Part shown: positions 1-10,399 of the stretch, piece after piece
Numbering within the stretch: position 1 is the first letter of the stretch
Layout: each line of letters begins with the position of its first letter
Source: Cristatella mucedo
Lineage: Eukaryota > Bryozoa > Phylactolaemata > Cristatellidae
DNA length: 42,072 nucleotides
Assembly (NCBI GenBank): GCA_009760855.2
Contig: WPIO01000459.1
Span: 1 to 42,072, forward strand
Direction: 5' to 3'
The notes under the pieces: generated by a model
What the model was told of the DNA's origin: nothing
Seen by the model: the letters and a program-made list of their open reading frames with translations, nothing else
The model's database searches: none
Made by a program: the position numbers and the translations under genes

Positions 1-348
1 CGATACAAACGCAAAATCCGTCGGCGAGACACTGCATTTCGTTCGTATGTTCCCAAAAGCTTGGAACTCCCTCCCGACCCTGTTCCGAGAACATAATAAA
101 AAAAAAAACAAAAAAACAAAAAAAAAAAACAAAAAAAAACAAAACCAAACAAAAAAAAAAAAAAAAAAAAAAAAAAACCAAAACACAAAAAAACAAACAA
201 AAACCAAAACAAAAAACAAAAACAAAAACCAACCAAAAAAAAAAAAAAACAAAAAAAAAAAAACAACAAAAAAAAAACAAACACAAAAAAAAAAAAAAAA
301 CAACAAAAAAAACAAAAAAACCAAAAAAAACCAAAAAAAAAAACAAAA

Positions 349-391
<43 letters not shown>

Positions 392-770
392 AAAAAAAAA
401 AAAACAAAAAAAAAACCAAACAAAAAAAACAACAAAAAAAAAACACAACCAAAAAAAAAAAAAAAAAAAAAACAAAAAAAAAAAAATAAAAAAAAACACA
501 CCTATTTAGGACAGCAGTTAGTGGGTGCCTGTGATTCGTCCTTCACGTGCTTTATGCGTGGCTGAAACTGCCACTAACCACATTTGCATGCTGACCCTGT
601 GCATGTCAACCCCAACCATGTTATTCATTTTGTTTGTTTTTCAAGCATGCTTTTTACCTACCATTTAATTGCATTTCCCTTTTTGCAGCAAATGTAAAGC
701 GCATAGGAAGAGATTAAGTCTCGGAGGGCGCTTTATCAAGTACATTACATTATACATTATTAGTACTACT
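1..770 (+). mobile_element. LINE-A copy 1, 5'-truncated non-LTR retrotransposon 3' end
   Basis: The first 90 bases encode the C-terminal tail of a CR1/L2-like reverse transcriptase (VPKAWNSLPTLFREHN in one frame). This matches the tail FGDRACSSYAPKAW seen in another copy at 4.9 kb. After an A/C tract come the codons for K-T-H-L-F-like sequence. The 3' UTR follows (TTAGTGGGTGCCTGTGATTCG, CATGCTGACCCTGTGCATGTC), then the terminal hairpin near 690-740 (AAAGCGCAT ... GGGCGCTTTA) and an ATTA-rich tail ending near 770. The copy starts before the window. It is dead: its coding part is interrupted by the tract. Confidence 0.8.
94..495. repeat. A/C-only low-complexity tract inside LINE-A copy 1
   Basis: About 400 bases are almost entirely A with scattered C, and T is essentially absent until base 487. 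A strand without T cannot form a stop codon, so the apparent poly-lysine/asparagine/threonine reading frame across it is not a protein. It sits exactly where other copies have the A-rich codons for F-K-K-K-L-K/Q-T-H-L-F, so it probably grew from that short A-rich stretch. A long-read error or assembly artefact is the main alternative. Confidence 0.85.
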
Positions 771-824
771 ACGTATTGCTCTTCCTTCTAGCCCTGCTTC
801 TTCCTTTCTAGCTCTTCTTTAGTA

Positions 825-2640
825 GCGCCTTACGGCGCAGCCGCAGGACTCCACCGGCTTCCGGGGGGGCGGGGGAGGGCCCCGGCTCTTAATCCCCCGC
901 TCTCGCCTCCCCCTGCCCGGTTCGCATACCGGCCGCCGCATCGCGGCAGTCGCTCGCCACTCTGGCTTTTGCCGACGTTGCGAGCGCTCCGGGGGAGAGC
1001 GCGCCTCGTCGATGCTGACTCGCGAGGCTTAGTGTGCGCGGCTGCCAAGAGCCGACGCGCGGTCGTCCCTCCCCCCCCCCCCCAGTTTGCGTCGCCCTTG
1101 ACCGAGATCGGGCCCAGGACGCCGTGCCGCCGCACGCCGCCCCGTTCGCCGAGCGCCGTTTCGGCGAGTCGAAACGCTTCAGCGATCGCCTCCGTCTACC
1201 GGGAAAAAAAAAAAAAAAAAAAGCGCGCCCGCGGCAGAGAGCGGGGCGCCGAGTAAGTCGGGCCGACCGGCGCCGGTTACCGAGCTCGCCGCCGTCGCTG
1301 CGGCCGCGCCGCCGACGCCGCGGCTCATCCCAGCTGTAATCGGCGGCGCGCGCCTGACACCATCGGCGCGACATACCTGAGGGCGCCGATCGGGTTCATC
1401 ATGAATGGGCGGCCAGTGCAAACAATGGGCCTGGAGCGGAGCGGTCCACCTAGCAGCTTGTCGGGAGGCCCGCTCGTCGAACGCCGACCTCGCGTCGACC
1501 TCGCTCGAGAACGGCGAAGCGGCGAGCGGCATCGCCGAGGCCTGACACAGTCTAATAGCGGCGGCGCGCGCATGTGACGGCAGCGGAAACGCGCGGTACC
1601 ACCGCCGAGCGAGCGCCCGCGACGAGCTGTTCCGCGCCCCCCGACCGCATACCAGAGGGTGGACTGGTCGCGTTCGCCCCGCTAGGGTTTCGGTAGGGTG
1701 GCATCAATCGCCGAGATAGGGCGCGAGGGTCGCCGCCGCCGCAGGAGCGAATCGGTCGCCGCGGCCGCCTGCAGCCGGCTCGGCATTCCGTATTTGAGCT
1801 TCCGAGTCTCGCTACGCCACCGCCGGCACAGCGAGACGCCGCTGCCGCCGCAGCGGGACGCGTCCGCGGTTTAGCGACCGAGAAGTGACCGAGAAGTTGG
1901 AAGCCTGCGAAGCAGCGATGCGATCGACCGAGAGCCTCCTCCAGCCGCGGCGGCCGCCGCTGCTGCTGCCGCTACTACTGTGGCAGATCAACGCTGCCGC
2001 GGCCGCGTCCTCGACGGTGCAGTGCGACGTCGGGATAATCGTCGCTTGCACGCTCGGCACTTTCGGCGGGCTGCGCGCTGCTGCTCGCCGTGGCGGCGCT
2101 CGTCCGATGGGTTCGGAGTCGTCGGCGACGACGCGGTGAGTGCGACCGGCTCGCTTGCCGCTGCCGCCGGCGCGGCGCGCCTGCGCTCCGCCGGCAGCGC
2201 GCCGGCGACCGTCGCGAGCGAGCGAGCGAGCGGCGGCGGCGACGCCGCCGGCGCCGTCCAAGCAGGGTCGAGCGCAGCAGCGCGCGAAATCGGCGGCGGC
2301 CACAGCCGACGCGCTCGGCCAGTCGCTGACTTCGGACGCGGCGATAGGTAGATCGAGTTACCGCCTGAGCGTTAGACTGTGGGCGGGGTGGCGGAGGAGC
2401 TGTCTCTCGGGTCGCCGCTGTCTAGGACTGTCAGAGAGAAGGGGGCCGATTGGTGGCGCGACGGCTAGGGGTACCGAACCGGGTCGGGTGCGGCCGACCA
2501 AGTCCCATTTCTCTGCGCCATTGAAGAGGCAGGCCCTTTGAACTCGCCCAATCCAGCGCCGTGGAGGCGAGGACGCGCGCGCGGCGGTGTTGTTTTCAGC
2601 GCTGGCCCCTTGCACTCGGCTCATTATTTTCATACCCGTA
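825..2640. promoter_or_regulatory. CpG island, probable promoter / 5' exon region
   Basis: Base composition shifts abruptly to very GC-rich DNA packed with CpG (for example around 900-1180, 1260-1560, 1720-1870 and 2070-2340), unlike the ~45% GC repeats on either side. Runs of C (about 1071-1084) and of A (about 1204-1222) interrupt it. Many long frames on both strands here are composition shadows rich in R, A, G and S. No clear TATA element was recognised. The block is best read as promoter and first-exon DNA of a gene, most likely the + strand gene that has an exon candidate at 1918-2135. Confidence 0.6.
1918..2135 (+). CDS. Candidate first coding exon: signal peptide plus split transmembrane segment
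   Basis: ATG at 1918 has G at -3. The frame opens with a secretory signal-like N-terminus: basic QPRR, hydrophobic PPLLLPLLLW, then small residues NAAAAASS. It continues VQCDVGIIVACTLGTFGG, the start of a second hydrophobic segment. From about 2068 the +1 frame takes over with CALLLAVAALVRWVR followed by five basic codons, so one extra base near the GGG at about 2066-2070 splits what looks like one transmembrane helix with a positive-inside end. The exon would end at 2135 at a consensus GTGAGT donor, phase 1 in the second frame. A sequencing indel is the easiest explanation for the split. In DNA this GC-rich, hydrophobic and arginine-rich frames also arise by chance, so confidence is limited. 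The family is not recognised. Confidence 0.35.
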
Positions 2641-2699
2641 ATTTGATAATAGTTCGCATTTGAATGATCCCAGCTTTATCGAGCATTAAATGGCATGCG

Positions 2700-3140
2700 C
2701 CTCCGACTGCGCCATTAGCTACATAAGCCGAGAACAATTATCGCCACCGTCGCCTCTCGCGCGGCGGCGGCGGCGTGGAGCGCAGCGCGCGCCGACCGCC
2801 GAGCTTCTCGCATTCCGGCGGCAGTCGCGCGGGCGGCGGCCGCCGCGGCGTCGTGGACGCCTCGCCGCGGCCGCGACGCCGCGTTTGTAGCCGTGGCTGC
2901 ATGTGCAGAGGGCCCACCTTCTCGCGGCGATGCCAAGCCACGCCCTCTCACGTTCATCCGCAGTTTGCTTTGCGTCTCGCTCTGGATGAACGCACGCGAT
3001 CCGACGGTCGCCAATGGGCCTGGGACCGAAAAGCGGCGGCGGTGCCGAAATCACAGCCGGCCGCTGACGCAGCTCGCGCCGCTAGCGTCCTGCAGCGGCC
3101 CTGCAATCGGGCTCGCTGGTTTCTCTTCGTCGTCCCATCG
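2700..3140. promoter_or_regulatory. Second CpG-dense block
   Basis: GC- and CpG-rich DNA resumes after a short AT-rich gap (2620-2700) and runs through GCGGCGGCGGCG-type sequence to about 3140. Frames on both strands are open but of low complexity. It may be the right-hand shoulder of the same promoter region. No coding exon could be supported. Confidence 0.4.
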
Positions 3141-3354
3141 AGACGCTCATACTGTCGTGCTTCGTATACTCCGAACTCGGCAGCGGACAGAGCGATTCGG
3201 TTTGTCTTCTGCTTGGAAGCTCCTGTGCATTCGTCGATGAGATCCAATAGCAATTCAGGGATGGTAGGAGCATTGCAGGCTATCGCGTTGCCGGTTCTCC
3301 ACTCAGGGGCGTGGCTCCTCAGCGAATTTCCACGCGACGGTCGGATCCGAATAT

Positions 3355-3491
3355 TTTTATTATTATTATTATTATGAGTGACCCGAGTCAGAAGCTACCT
3401 GCTCCTCCTCCTCCTCGTTCCTCCTCTCCTATCCTCTAGATTTATCCATCTACCACTCTCTCTCCGAACCCCCAACTCACTCTCTCTTTCG

Positions 3492-3558
<67 letters not shown>

Positions 3559-3597
3559 TCTCACCGTACCCCCAACTCTCTCTCTCTCTCTCTCTCG
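3355..3597. repeat. (ATT)n followed by (CT)n microsatellites
   Basis: A run of about seven ATT units (3355-3375) is followed by CTCCTC-rich sequence and then an interrupted CT dinucleotide array, pure from about 3497 to 3554 and again at 3576-3597. Frames reading Leu-Ser or Arg-Glu repeats through it are artefacts. Confidence 0.9.
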
Positions 3598-3599
3598 TT

Positions 3600-3655
3600 C
3601 CTGAATAGAGATTGAAGTTTTCTTGAAGCGCCATACAAATGAATTATATTCAATT
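3600..3655 (+). mobile_element. SINE-A-type 3' tail fragment
   Basis: GAATAGAGATTGAAGTTTTC followed by AAGCGCCATACAAATGAATT is the terminal 50 bases shared by the SINE-A copies. The tRNA-like head is missing, being truncated at the (CT)n array. Confidence 0.65.
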
Positions 3656-4589
3656 ATATATAGCAACGACCAAGACAGGTCATTTAATAAAAAATTATAA
3701 GATATCAAGACTTTCCGCAGATGCGATCAGAGCACGATGTCATTCCTTTCTCACCGAATTTGACTGGCACGTTTGAGAGAGCCGGTGCTTAGCCGGGTGG
3801 ATGGGGTCGGTCGCGTGCCAGTTTATAATAGGTGCCCATGCAGCAGAGTTTTCTATCGGCGACGAGGCAGTTTGTTTCCTCGCTTCGTTGCACCAGCAGC
3901 TCAGGAGCGCGTCGCGGGGCGATCCTGAATCGGTCGACCTGGGTCGCAACGGTTTGGGGGGGATCGGGTCTGATGAAAGCGAATGCCCAGCTCGAACTCT
4001 TTTAAAGAGTAGCAGAAAGCCACCTGTTGGCCAGCCCTTCTTTGCATCTGGCACCGCCGCGACCCCACGCACGCACAACTTTCGCTAGCTAGCCTTGCCC
4101 GCCGCGGCCGCGAGGCCGTCGCTCAATCGTGAAGTCGAGCTGCGGCCACCTGCCGCCTCGCAGCTTCCCAGAAGGCCGTCGCGCTCGCGGCCGTCTGGTC
4201 GCATCCGTCAGCTTTCGCGGAGCTAGCCGGCCTCATTGCAGCCGGCCTCGTTGCTTCCTGTCGAGCGGCGGCCGCGTAACTCGGGGGGTTCGCGACCCGA
4301 CCCGGCTCCCACGCGGCCGCGAGTTAGCTGCCCTGCCCACTCGGCCCCACCTCTCACGCTCTCTTTGTTTCGCGAGACGAAGTCTGTTGGCAGTAAGTAA
4401 CCGAATGCGTACCGAAAGACGCATCGGTTTTGAGTGCCCTGTAGAAAACTCTCTGGCGAGACAGCGCCTCGAAGCGTAGCTACTAGCTGCTCGTGCGGCG
4501 GCGGCGGCAGCGAGAGCGTTCGTCCCAGTGCGAGCGCAGCCATAGGCTGCCATGCGTGCAGCAGGTGCCTCGATGTTTACACCAGGAGT
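3656..4589. other. Unassigned, with GC/CpG-rich part at 4080-4560
   Basis: No coding exon or repeat family was recognised. From 3780 onward CpG density rises, strongest at 4080-4330, probably a continuation of the promoter-type DNA. A GTAAGT donor-like string near 4393 has no convincing open exon in front of it. Confidence 0.4.
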
Positions 4590-5290
4590 CTTAATAATAA
4601 TAATAATAATACGTTTGATAAAGCGCCCTCAGAACTCAATCTCTTTCCAGGCACTTTACATTTGCCACAGAGGAAGCACAATCGAATGGTTAGTGGTAGC
4701 ATGCTCAATAAACAACAAGAAAAACACGGTTAGTGGTGACATGCACAGGGTCAGCATGCAAGTATGGTTAGTGGCAGCATGCTCAGTGTCAGCAAGCATC
4801 ACATAAAGGACGAATCACATAGACCCACTAAATGTTGTTATAAATAAGTGCGTTTGTAGTTTCTTTTTAAATGGCGTCAAGTCAAGGAATTCGTGGCGCA
4901 AGTTGGAAGTAAGCTCCAGGCTTTGGGAGCATACGAACTACAGGCACGGTCTCCAAAGGATTTGAGATTTGTACGAGGTATAAGTAAACTATTAGATTCC
5001 GGAACGCGGGTGGTACGATGCTTAGCCTGGTGGGGAGTAGAACTGATAGGTAGTCTGGAGCCAAGCAAGGAATGAGGGGTCCTAAGCGTGAGTTCCAAAG
5101 CCTCGAAGTCGATGCGTTGCTTGACTGGTAGCCAGTGCAGGTCGACGAGAATTGGCGTGAATATGCGACACGACAGACAAGCCTATCTGCCGAGTTTTGC
5201 ACCGGCTGCAAGCGCCTGATTGCACAGGCCGGTAGACCAGCAAGCAGTGAGCTACAAATATCTAGACGGGATGTCAACAAATGCATGGAC
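4590..5290 (-). mobile_element. LINE-A copy 2, reverse-transcriptase C-terminus and 3' UTR
   Basis: Read on the minus strand this gives the RT C-terminal region of CR1/L2-like elements. Around 5250-5180 is a ...LQPVQNSADRLVCRV segment, and around 4980-4910 is FGDRACSSYAPKAW. Then comes F-K-K-K-L-Q-T-H-L-F-I-T-T-F-S-G just before the stop (about 4875-4830). The 3' UTR holds repeated GTCAGCATGC / GGTTAGTGG words. The element ends with the hairpin (about 4620-4660) and a (ATT)n tail, seen on + as TAA repeats at 4592-4611. Stops and frame changes show it is a dead 5'-truncated copy. It interrupts the CpG-rich region. Confidence 0.85.
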
Positions 5291-5339
5291 CGACCAATTT
5301 AGACGCGGTATCCCTGGCTAAACGAGCCCGAATTTGAGC

Positions 5340-5840
5340 AACGCTACGTAGCTGAAAGTAGGCGCAGACGTGACTGCCGAGCTGACGTTACGCCGCAATA
5401 GCCTCGCACTTCGGCACTTCGGCACGCGCCACGAGCCGCGCCCGGAGAGAGCACTGAATCGCACTCGCCGACGCGCTCACTCGCAACAGTGTTGCGGTAG
5501 CGTAATACGCAACGGCTCTCTCTCTCTCGCGCAACACCGTGGCGTGACCGAAATCGATGGGCGAGCTTCGTGCGAGCGAGCGAAAGTCGCCTCCTCCAGC
5601 TCCACTCGGTAAAGTGGCGAGCCCGTCTCCCAACCATTCTTCGATCGACGCCACCCACCTCTTCTGGATGCCAGTCCGATCTGACTGACTTATGATAAAC
5701 AAAGGTCTCCCCCTCAGCTCAGCTCAGACGCCGTCATTTTCTCTGCCTCGCACCGCTGACGCTCGCCGACCGATTGAATTGACCTCAATAGAAACTCCTT
5801 CGAAGCTCCGCCGCGCGGATATTGCACCTACGATCTGGAC
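5340..5840. promoter_or_regulatory. CpG-rich block right of LINE-A copy 2
   Basis: CpG-dense DNA (for example 5380-5600) resumes directly beyond the LINE insertion, so it and the 4080-4560 block were probably contiguous before the insertion. No exon with credible splice sites was found. Confidence 0.35.
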
Positions 5841-6498
5841 GATTGAAAGTTAGTAGTCGCGCAGTCACTTTGAGGTTACCGCTTTGAAGCTTTTCTTTTT
5901 ACGTTCGTTTGCTAGATTTTACGAAGGTTGATCGTCGTATCCCCTTCGTGTTTCCTAATCTGACTAATGCACCAAACGCTTATTCACTAGAACAGCGAAG
6001 CGGACCAGCTATGGACGCGATGTTTCACTAGTTTCAGACCTCTGCTCCTATGTTACATAATAAACGCGATTGCGAAATGGTGGCCTCGCCCCAACTAAGC
6101 TGGATTAGTGGAGAGCTAGTACTCGATCGGCAAGAGCTCCAAGCCAAAGGCGAGCGGAAGAAAAATTGCAGCTCCCCGTCAGATTTTCAGCGACGGCAAT
6201 CGGAACACCGCGAATCTACCAGCACGAGCCTGTTCGCGACTGGTCCGTCTGCGGTCCGGTCCATCCGTCTCCGAGTATCGAACGAGTACAGCTCTTGTAG
6301 TACCTTTACTCATTGCCATTATTAATGTTACCAGCCCGGCGTAAAGATCCCGTGCACGCCCAAGGTTTTTATTATTTCATCCATTTTGGACGACTTCTGC
6401 AAGAATAGCTTAGGTATTGTCAATGCGACTGGATTAGTGAGCAAGCACAAATAAGCGCCATGCCCCCCACCCGCGAGATTCCTTCCCTAGTACCCTTT
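5841..6498. other. Unassigned single-copy-like DNA
   Basis: Mixed-composition DNA with no recognised repeat and no exon that combines an open frame with good splice sites. Probably intron. Confidence 0.4.
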
Positions 6499-6581
6499 GG
6501 GCTCTCAGCCCAGAGATAAGATGCTCGAACTTAACTACCCGGATCTAGGGTTCGAGTCCTGCATGCGGCAATCCATTATTG

Positions 6582-6656
<75 letters not shown>

Positions 6657-6730
6657 AAGTTGGGGGGGCGGCGATAGCCGCCAGGGGCTCTTCTTCCTTT
6701 GCATAAATGAGGGTGCCGAATCAGCGGACT
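6499..6730 (+). mobile_element. SINE-B copy 1 with internal (CT)n
   Basis: A tRNA-like head carries a B-box-like GGGTTCGAGTCCTGC at about 6548-6562. It is followed by the family core GCGGCAATCCATTATTGCC, then a (CT)n array (6587-6654). The family's second half follows: GCGATAGCCGCCAGGGGCTC, then CATAAATGAGGG. The microsatellite sits inside the element, between the GGCAAT/ATTGCC mini-stem and the downstream part. Confidence 0.7.
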
Positions 6731-6799
6731 TTTATGTTGCTCGTGGTTCCGCGCCGCGGATTAACGTGCTGGACACATCGCGATCCAGGACTCGATGGG

Positions 6800-6905
6800 C
6801 TCGATTCTTTCAGCAGGCAATTCTTTGTTGCCCATAGCAAGTAGGGTAGCAACCACTAAGGCTCCTCTGCCGCTATACAAATCAGGATGCTTAATTGGGC
6901 TGATT
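6800..6905 (+). mobile_element. SINE-B copy 2, headless
   Basis: AGCAGGCAATTCTTTGTTGC ... CCACTAAGGCTCCTCTGCCG then CTATACAAATCAGG matches the body of the other SINE-B copies. The tRNA-like head with the B box is missing. Confidence 0.6.
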
Positions 6906-7566
6906 GTAGTGCTACCTGGTCGCCGAGTCTGCCACGGCACTGCCAACGGCGGCCAAGTAAATTCCAAATCAGCCGAGTCGGCTCGGTGTTAGCCACGTCA
7001 AGTTGACGTGCAGTTTTCCACTTACCATGCGGGATTTTTTTTTTTATTGGCTACGACATCGAGGATCCTAGTGCGATTCATTTTGCGTTCTCAGTTCTCG
7101 CAGCCGATCTTTTGCACGGGCGGAAGAGGGCAGGAAGTCGTCGAACCAAAGAGCTGCCCAGAGGCGAACCGTGCCGAGCTCTCGGAGCTCGGCACGTAGT
7201 CGGTGCTCAGAAAAAACCGCTCGCTGTACGCGCACCTATCACGAAAAGATTGAGATGTTGGTGTGCAAGGGCCCGAATTTGACGTCGCTACATCTGTCCT
7301 GTGAGGATCGCCGGTGACGGTCAGCGATGGGTGTACTGAAATGACACACTCGGCGATAGCCAATACCAACGGACCACATTGCTTGAAGAAAAAAATCTTC
7401 AATCGGAAAGCTCAGCACTGATCGAGAATACTGAATTTCAAGAACCGCTCCAGGATTCGGAACGCGCTTTCGCGTGCGGGACATCCGTTTGCTGCCGGAG
7501 GGCCGCTTCTGTCGTCTCTTTAGTTGAAGTTTTTTTAAAGATCTTTGTCGGTATCAGTTTGGGGCA
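6906..7566. other. Unassigned, contains a perfect hairpin at 7170-7196
   Basis: No gene was seen. CGTGCCGAGCTC (7170-7181) and GAGCTCGGCACG (7185-7196) form a perfect 12-bp stem with a 3-base loop. Confidence 0.5.
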
Positions 7567-7832
7567 TTAATAATAATATTAATAATGCACTTGATAAAGC
7601 GCCCTCAGAGAACTCAATCTCTCTCTAGGCGCTTTACATTTGCTGCAGAGGGAAATGCGATCTAATGGTGAGTGCTATCATGCTTGATAAACAACATGAA
7701 TAGCATGGTTAAGGGTGACATGCACAGGGTCAGCATGCAAGTGTGGTTAGTGGCAGCATGCACAGTGTGAGCACGCATAAGCACGTGAAGGACGAATCGC
7801 AGGAACCCACTAAATGCTGTCCTAACAAGTTT
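7567..7832 (-). mobile_element. LINE-A copy 3, 3' UTR only
   Basis: On + it starts with TAATAATAATATTAATAATG, then GATAAAGCGCCCTCAGAGAA, CTAGGCGCTTTACATTTGCT and the GTCAGCATGC-type 3' UTR to AAATGCTGTCCT. It is a reverse-oriented copy truncated just downstream of the RT stop. Confidence 0.8.
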
Positions 7833-8541
7833 TTTCCGGAAGCGCTTTCAGCGATTGATCAAAGTTAAATTGTTTCGATTTTCCTGCATCAACCACGGAG
7901 TACATTAGTCCCTGCTGAGAGGATGTGAGATTTTAACGCTAGTTCTGCTGATTACTTTGTGGATAACTATTTATGAATTGCCACTGGCGGTTGGCTATCC
8001 CCATCCCCTGCTGGTAACTAATATTCTTTCGAGTGACTAAGGCATATTTTTCAGTTGATAGCTTATCTAGGCATTCCTCCGAAACAGATGGGCAAGCCCG
8101 ATATGTCTTGATATTGCTGCATGCATTAAACCAATGTTTCCGTGAACTGGGTCGTACGCTGGAGTTCGGTCTCTGGAGTGGACAGTCTCGACTCCAGGTA
8201 CGGCATGGCGGATTATCAACATCCTAGGATTACTTGTTAGATTAACCTTAGAACACGTCGGCCTCGAGCTCGGTCAGTTTACTGCTGGTTTTTAAAGGCA
8301 AATTAATTTGCTAGCATTTCTGAACGCTCGGTTTTTAGCAATTCGCGTTTTCGTTGCAGTCCGAACAGTGTCGCCGATAGTTAGTGGGCTGAGTAGGATT
8401 GCCTGACCGAACAGTGCCGAAACGCCCGCTGAACTCCTGCTGCCATCAATGAGTTGGCTAGTAGTAGTACAGCGACCAGCTCTCTCGGCTTGCAGTGCAT
8501 GGCAGCCAAGTCGATTTTCTTACTCATACTACGTGTTTCGT
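7833..8541. other. Unassigned, probable intron
   Basis: No repeat family or coding exon recognised. A TTTTCGTTGCAG acceptor-like string at about 8348-8359 is followed by frames that close quickly. Confidence 0.4.
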
Positions 8542-8549
8542 TATATATG

Positions 8550-8644
<95 letters not shown>

Positions 8645-8658
8645 TCTCGCGCGTGCGC

Positions 8659-8703
<45 letters not shown>
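8542..8703. repeat. (AT)n-(GT)n compound microsatellite
   Basis: A short AT run (8542-8566) passes into a long GT array, interrupted by TCTCGCGCGTGCGCGC near 8645-8660, and ends near 8703. The alternating purine-pyrimidine and CG steps are favourable to Z-DNA. Frames of Cys-Val or Thr-His repeats here are artefacts. Confidence 0.9.
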
Positions 8704-8705
<2 letters not shown>

Positions 8706-9294
8706 CACATATATACCAGGTGTATACACATACATCTAAACATGGCATTTACACGTGTAAATGTATAGGTATGGTTATAGGTTATAGGTATATATGCAGG
8801 TGCGAATTCGCTTCTTGGTTAACCTAGATAAATGCGTCACTATTTTTCACGCTAGCTAATTTAGGCCTATATTTGCGCTGAGCTAAGGCAAAAAGCAAGC
8901 TTGTAAGTGAATTATTTACAATTAAAGTCTGCTTGATGAGCAGGCTTTATCTCCATTAAATACAAAATTAACACCATTTTGGCAACAAGGGCTGGTTTTG
9001 TCTTCAGCTTGGTATGGCTTTAGTAAAACGTATATTCTATTGAGATATGTTAAACTCGGCCTCGAAGTTCCCGATGAGCGTAGCTGACGATTCCGCTGCC
9101 ACCAGCTCTCCCACGGTTTCTACCGCAGCCTCTGAGGCACATTTCCTTCGCTGGCAGAAATAAATAAATGGCGCTACAGGCTTTCTTTCTTGCCAGCTTA
9201 TTTGTCTAAAAAGAGATTTGGTTCTCTTAGGGTGCAATACTAATGTATTTTAATTAATTTTATTACTTTTTTATTACTATCGCCTGCTTCCCGT
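8704..9294. other. Unassigned AT-richer DNA
   Basis: Nothing recognised, and there is no exon-like frame with splice sites. Confidence 0.4.
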
Positions 9295-9406
9295 GGCCTT
9301 AAGGAAGGCCCCGGGTCAGCATCTGGGAGCAGCGCCGGAGGCTTCTAGCCGAGCTGCCCTGCAGCTCGGCTAGAAGCCGTCACGCGGCCATGGCCGCGTG
9401 ACGGCT
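9295..9406. repeat. Cluster of three hairpins, two of them perfect and abutting
   Basis: GGCCTT/AAGGCC (9295-9310, 4-base loop) is followed by a perfect 17-bp stem: GCTTCTAGCCGAGCTGC at 9341-9357 and its complement at 9361-9377, with the 3-base loop CCT. Directly overlapping its last three bases is a perfect 32-bp palindrome (9375-9406) centred on GGCCATGGCC. No transposon ends or target duplications were recognised around it. The whole set could extrude as cruciforms or fold in RNA. Confidence 0.85.
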
Positions 9407-10399
9407 GTCGCTACCAGAAAACTTCTTCGTGCGTTACCAGAATCGCATTACCACTCTATCGCCTGCATTTAATGTGGGCATGTCCCTGACTTTGCTCACT
9501 CAGATTGCCTCGCCTCTGACCCGAAAATGGTGCACGTGACCCATTCATGGTGCCTCTAACCCGGAAATGGCAGGTGAGCTCGTAAGCTTCCGGTGGCAAA
9601 CCGGTATGAGATGTGAGTCAAGCTTACGTTCTGCAGGCGAGGAACCGGGAAACCGAGATGTCACGTGCAGACCAAGCGAGCTAAGCATACAGCCCGTAGG
9701 CCCTCGCAAATGCCGGCCTCCAAGGAATCGAACCTGGGCTGCTGCTGCTGCTGCGAACGCGGCATACCCTGTCCAAAATCCGGACAGCTCTGCTTGCCGA
9801 ATTTCCGACAACGACACGTGACCTGGTTCGTCTGCCATCCGCCCGATTTACCTTTGGCATGGGGAGTCGCGGTGGTAGGCAGCCTATACTGAGAAAGCGC
9901 TTGGCCACCAAGGGCCGAATGTAATGACAAGCTTCGGTGGTTGGCAGGGGCTTACTATGCTGGCCAAACAAACCATATCGTTTTGATGCGTAACATGGCT
10001 GCTTGTGCCGATTTCTCTGCTGAGCTTTCAAGAGGCTTAGCCCTTGTGAGGTGAGCACCATCCCTCCCTGGTAGAGGAATACTTTTCTACCACCTTTCAC
10101 TCAAACCGCAATGCTTTGGTAGCCGTCTTACGGCAACGTTGGACTTTCGCTGAGCAGCATGCATGACTGCATCCCAAATTTGTTTCCGTGTGTTTTGCTT
10201 TTGGCATCAAGGTTGGCAAGCATGGCTGCATGCCGACGGCTAGTCAAGCAGCATCAGGCATTCGTCGAATCGCCAGTTGGTACTTGAATTCCCCAGTTGG
10301 CAATCGCAAGCCGACCGGAGTGTCGGATGGTGTCGCTAGCAGCATCGTGGGGAAGCAGCAATTGTTCGCCAACATTTATGTATGAGAATTACCATGGGG
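9407..10399. other. Unassigned, probable intron
   Basis: No exon could be supported. GGAATCGAACC near 9724-9734 is a minus-strand B-box-like string beside a (CTG)n run but lacks a convincing A box. Confidence 0.4.

Noticed and set aside
47-565. Long Lys/Asn/Thr-rich open frame
   Set aside because: It lies in A/C-only sequence that cannot contain stop codons. The ends are LINE-A coding and 3' UTR.
830-2551. Many overlapping Arg/Ala/Gly-rich frames on both strands
   Set aside because: They are expected in CpG-dense DNA. Only the frame pair at 1918-2135 has extra support (signal peptide, TM segment, donor).
8381-8827. Cys-Val, Thr-His and similar repeat proteins, also at 3.4, 13.3, 16.3, 19.2, 27.9, 29.5 and 40.1 kb
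   Set aside because: They are translations of GT, CT, GA or AT microsatellites, open in all frames.
9503-9572. Well-spliced-looking exon (TTTGCTCACTCAG ... GGCAG/GTGAGC)
   Set aside because: All three frames contain stops, so it is not a coding exon. A non-coding exon cannot be excluded without transcripts.
9700-9790. tRNA-like B box on the minus strand beside (CTG)n
   Set aside because: No A box at the right distance and no match to the SINE families.
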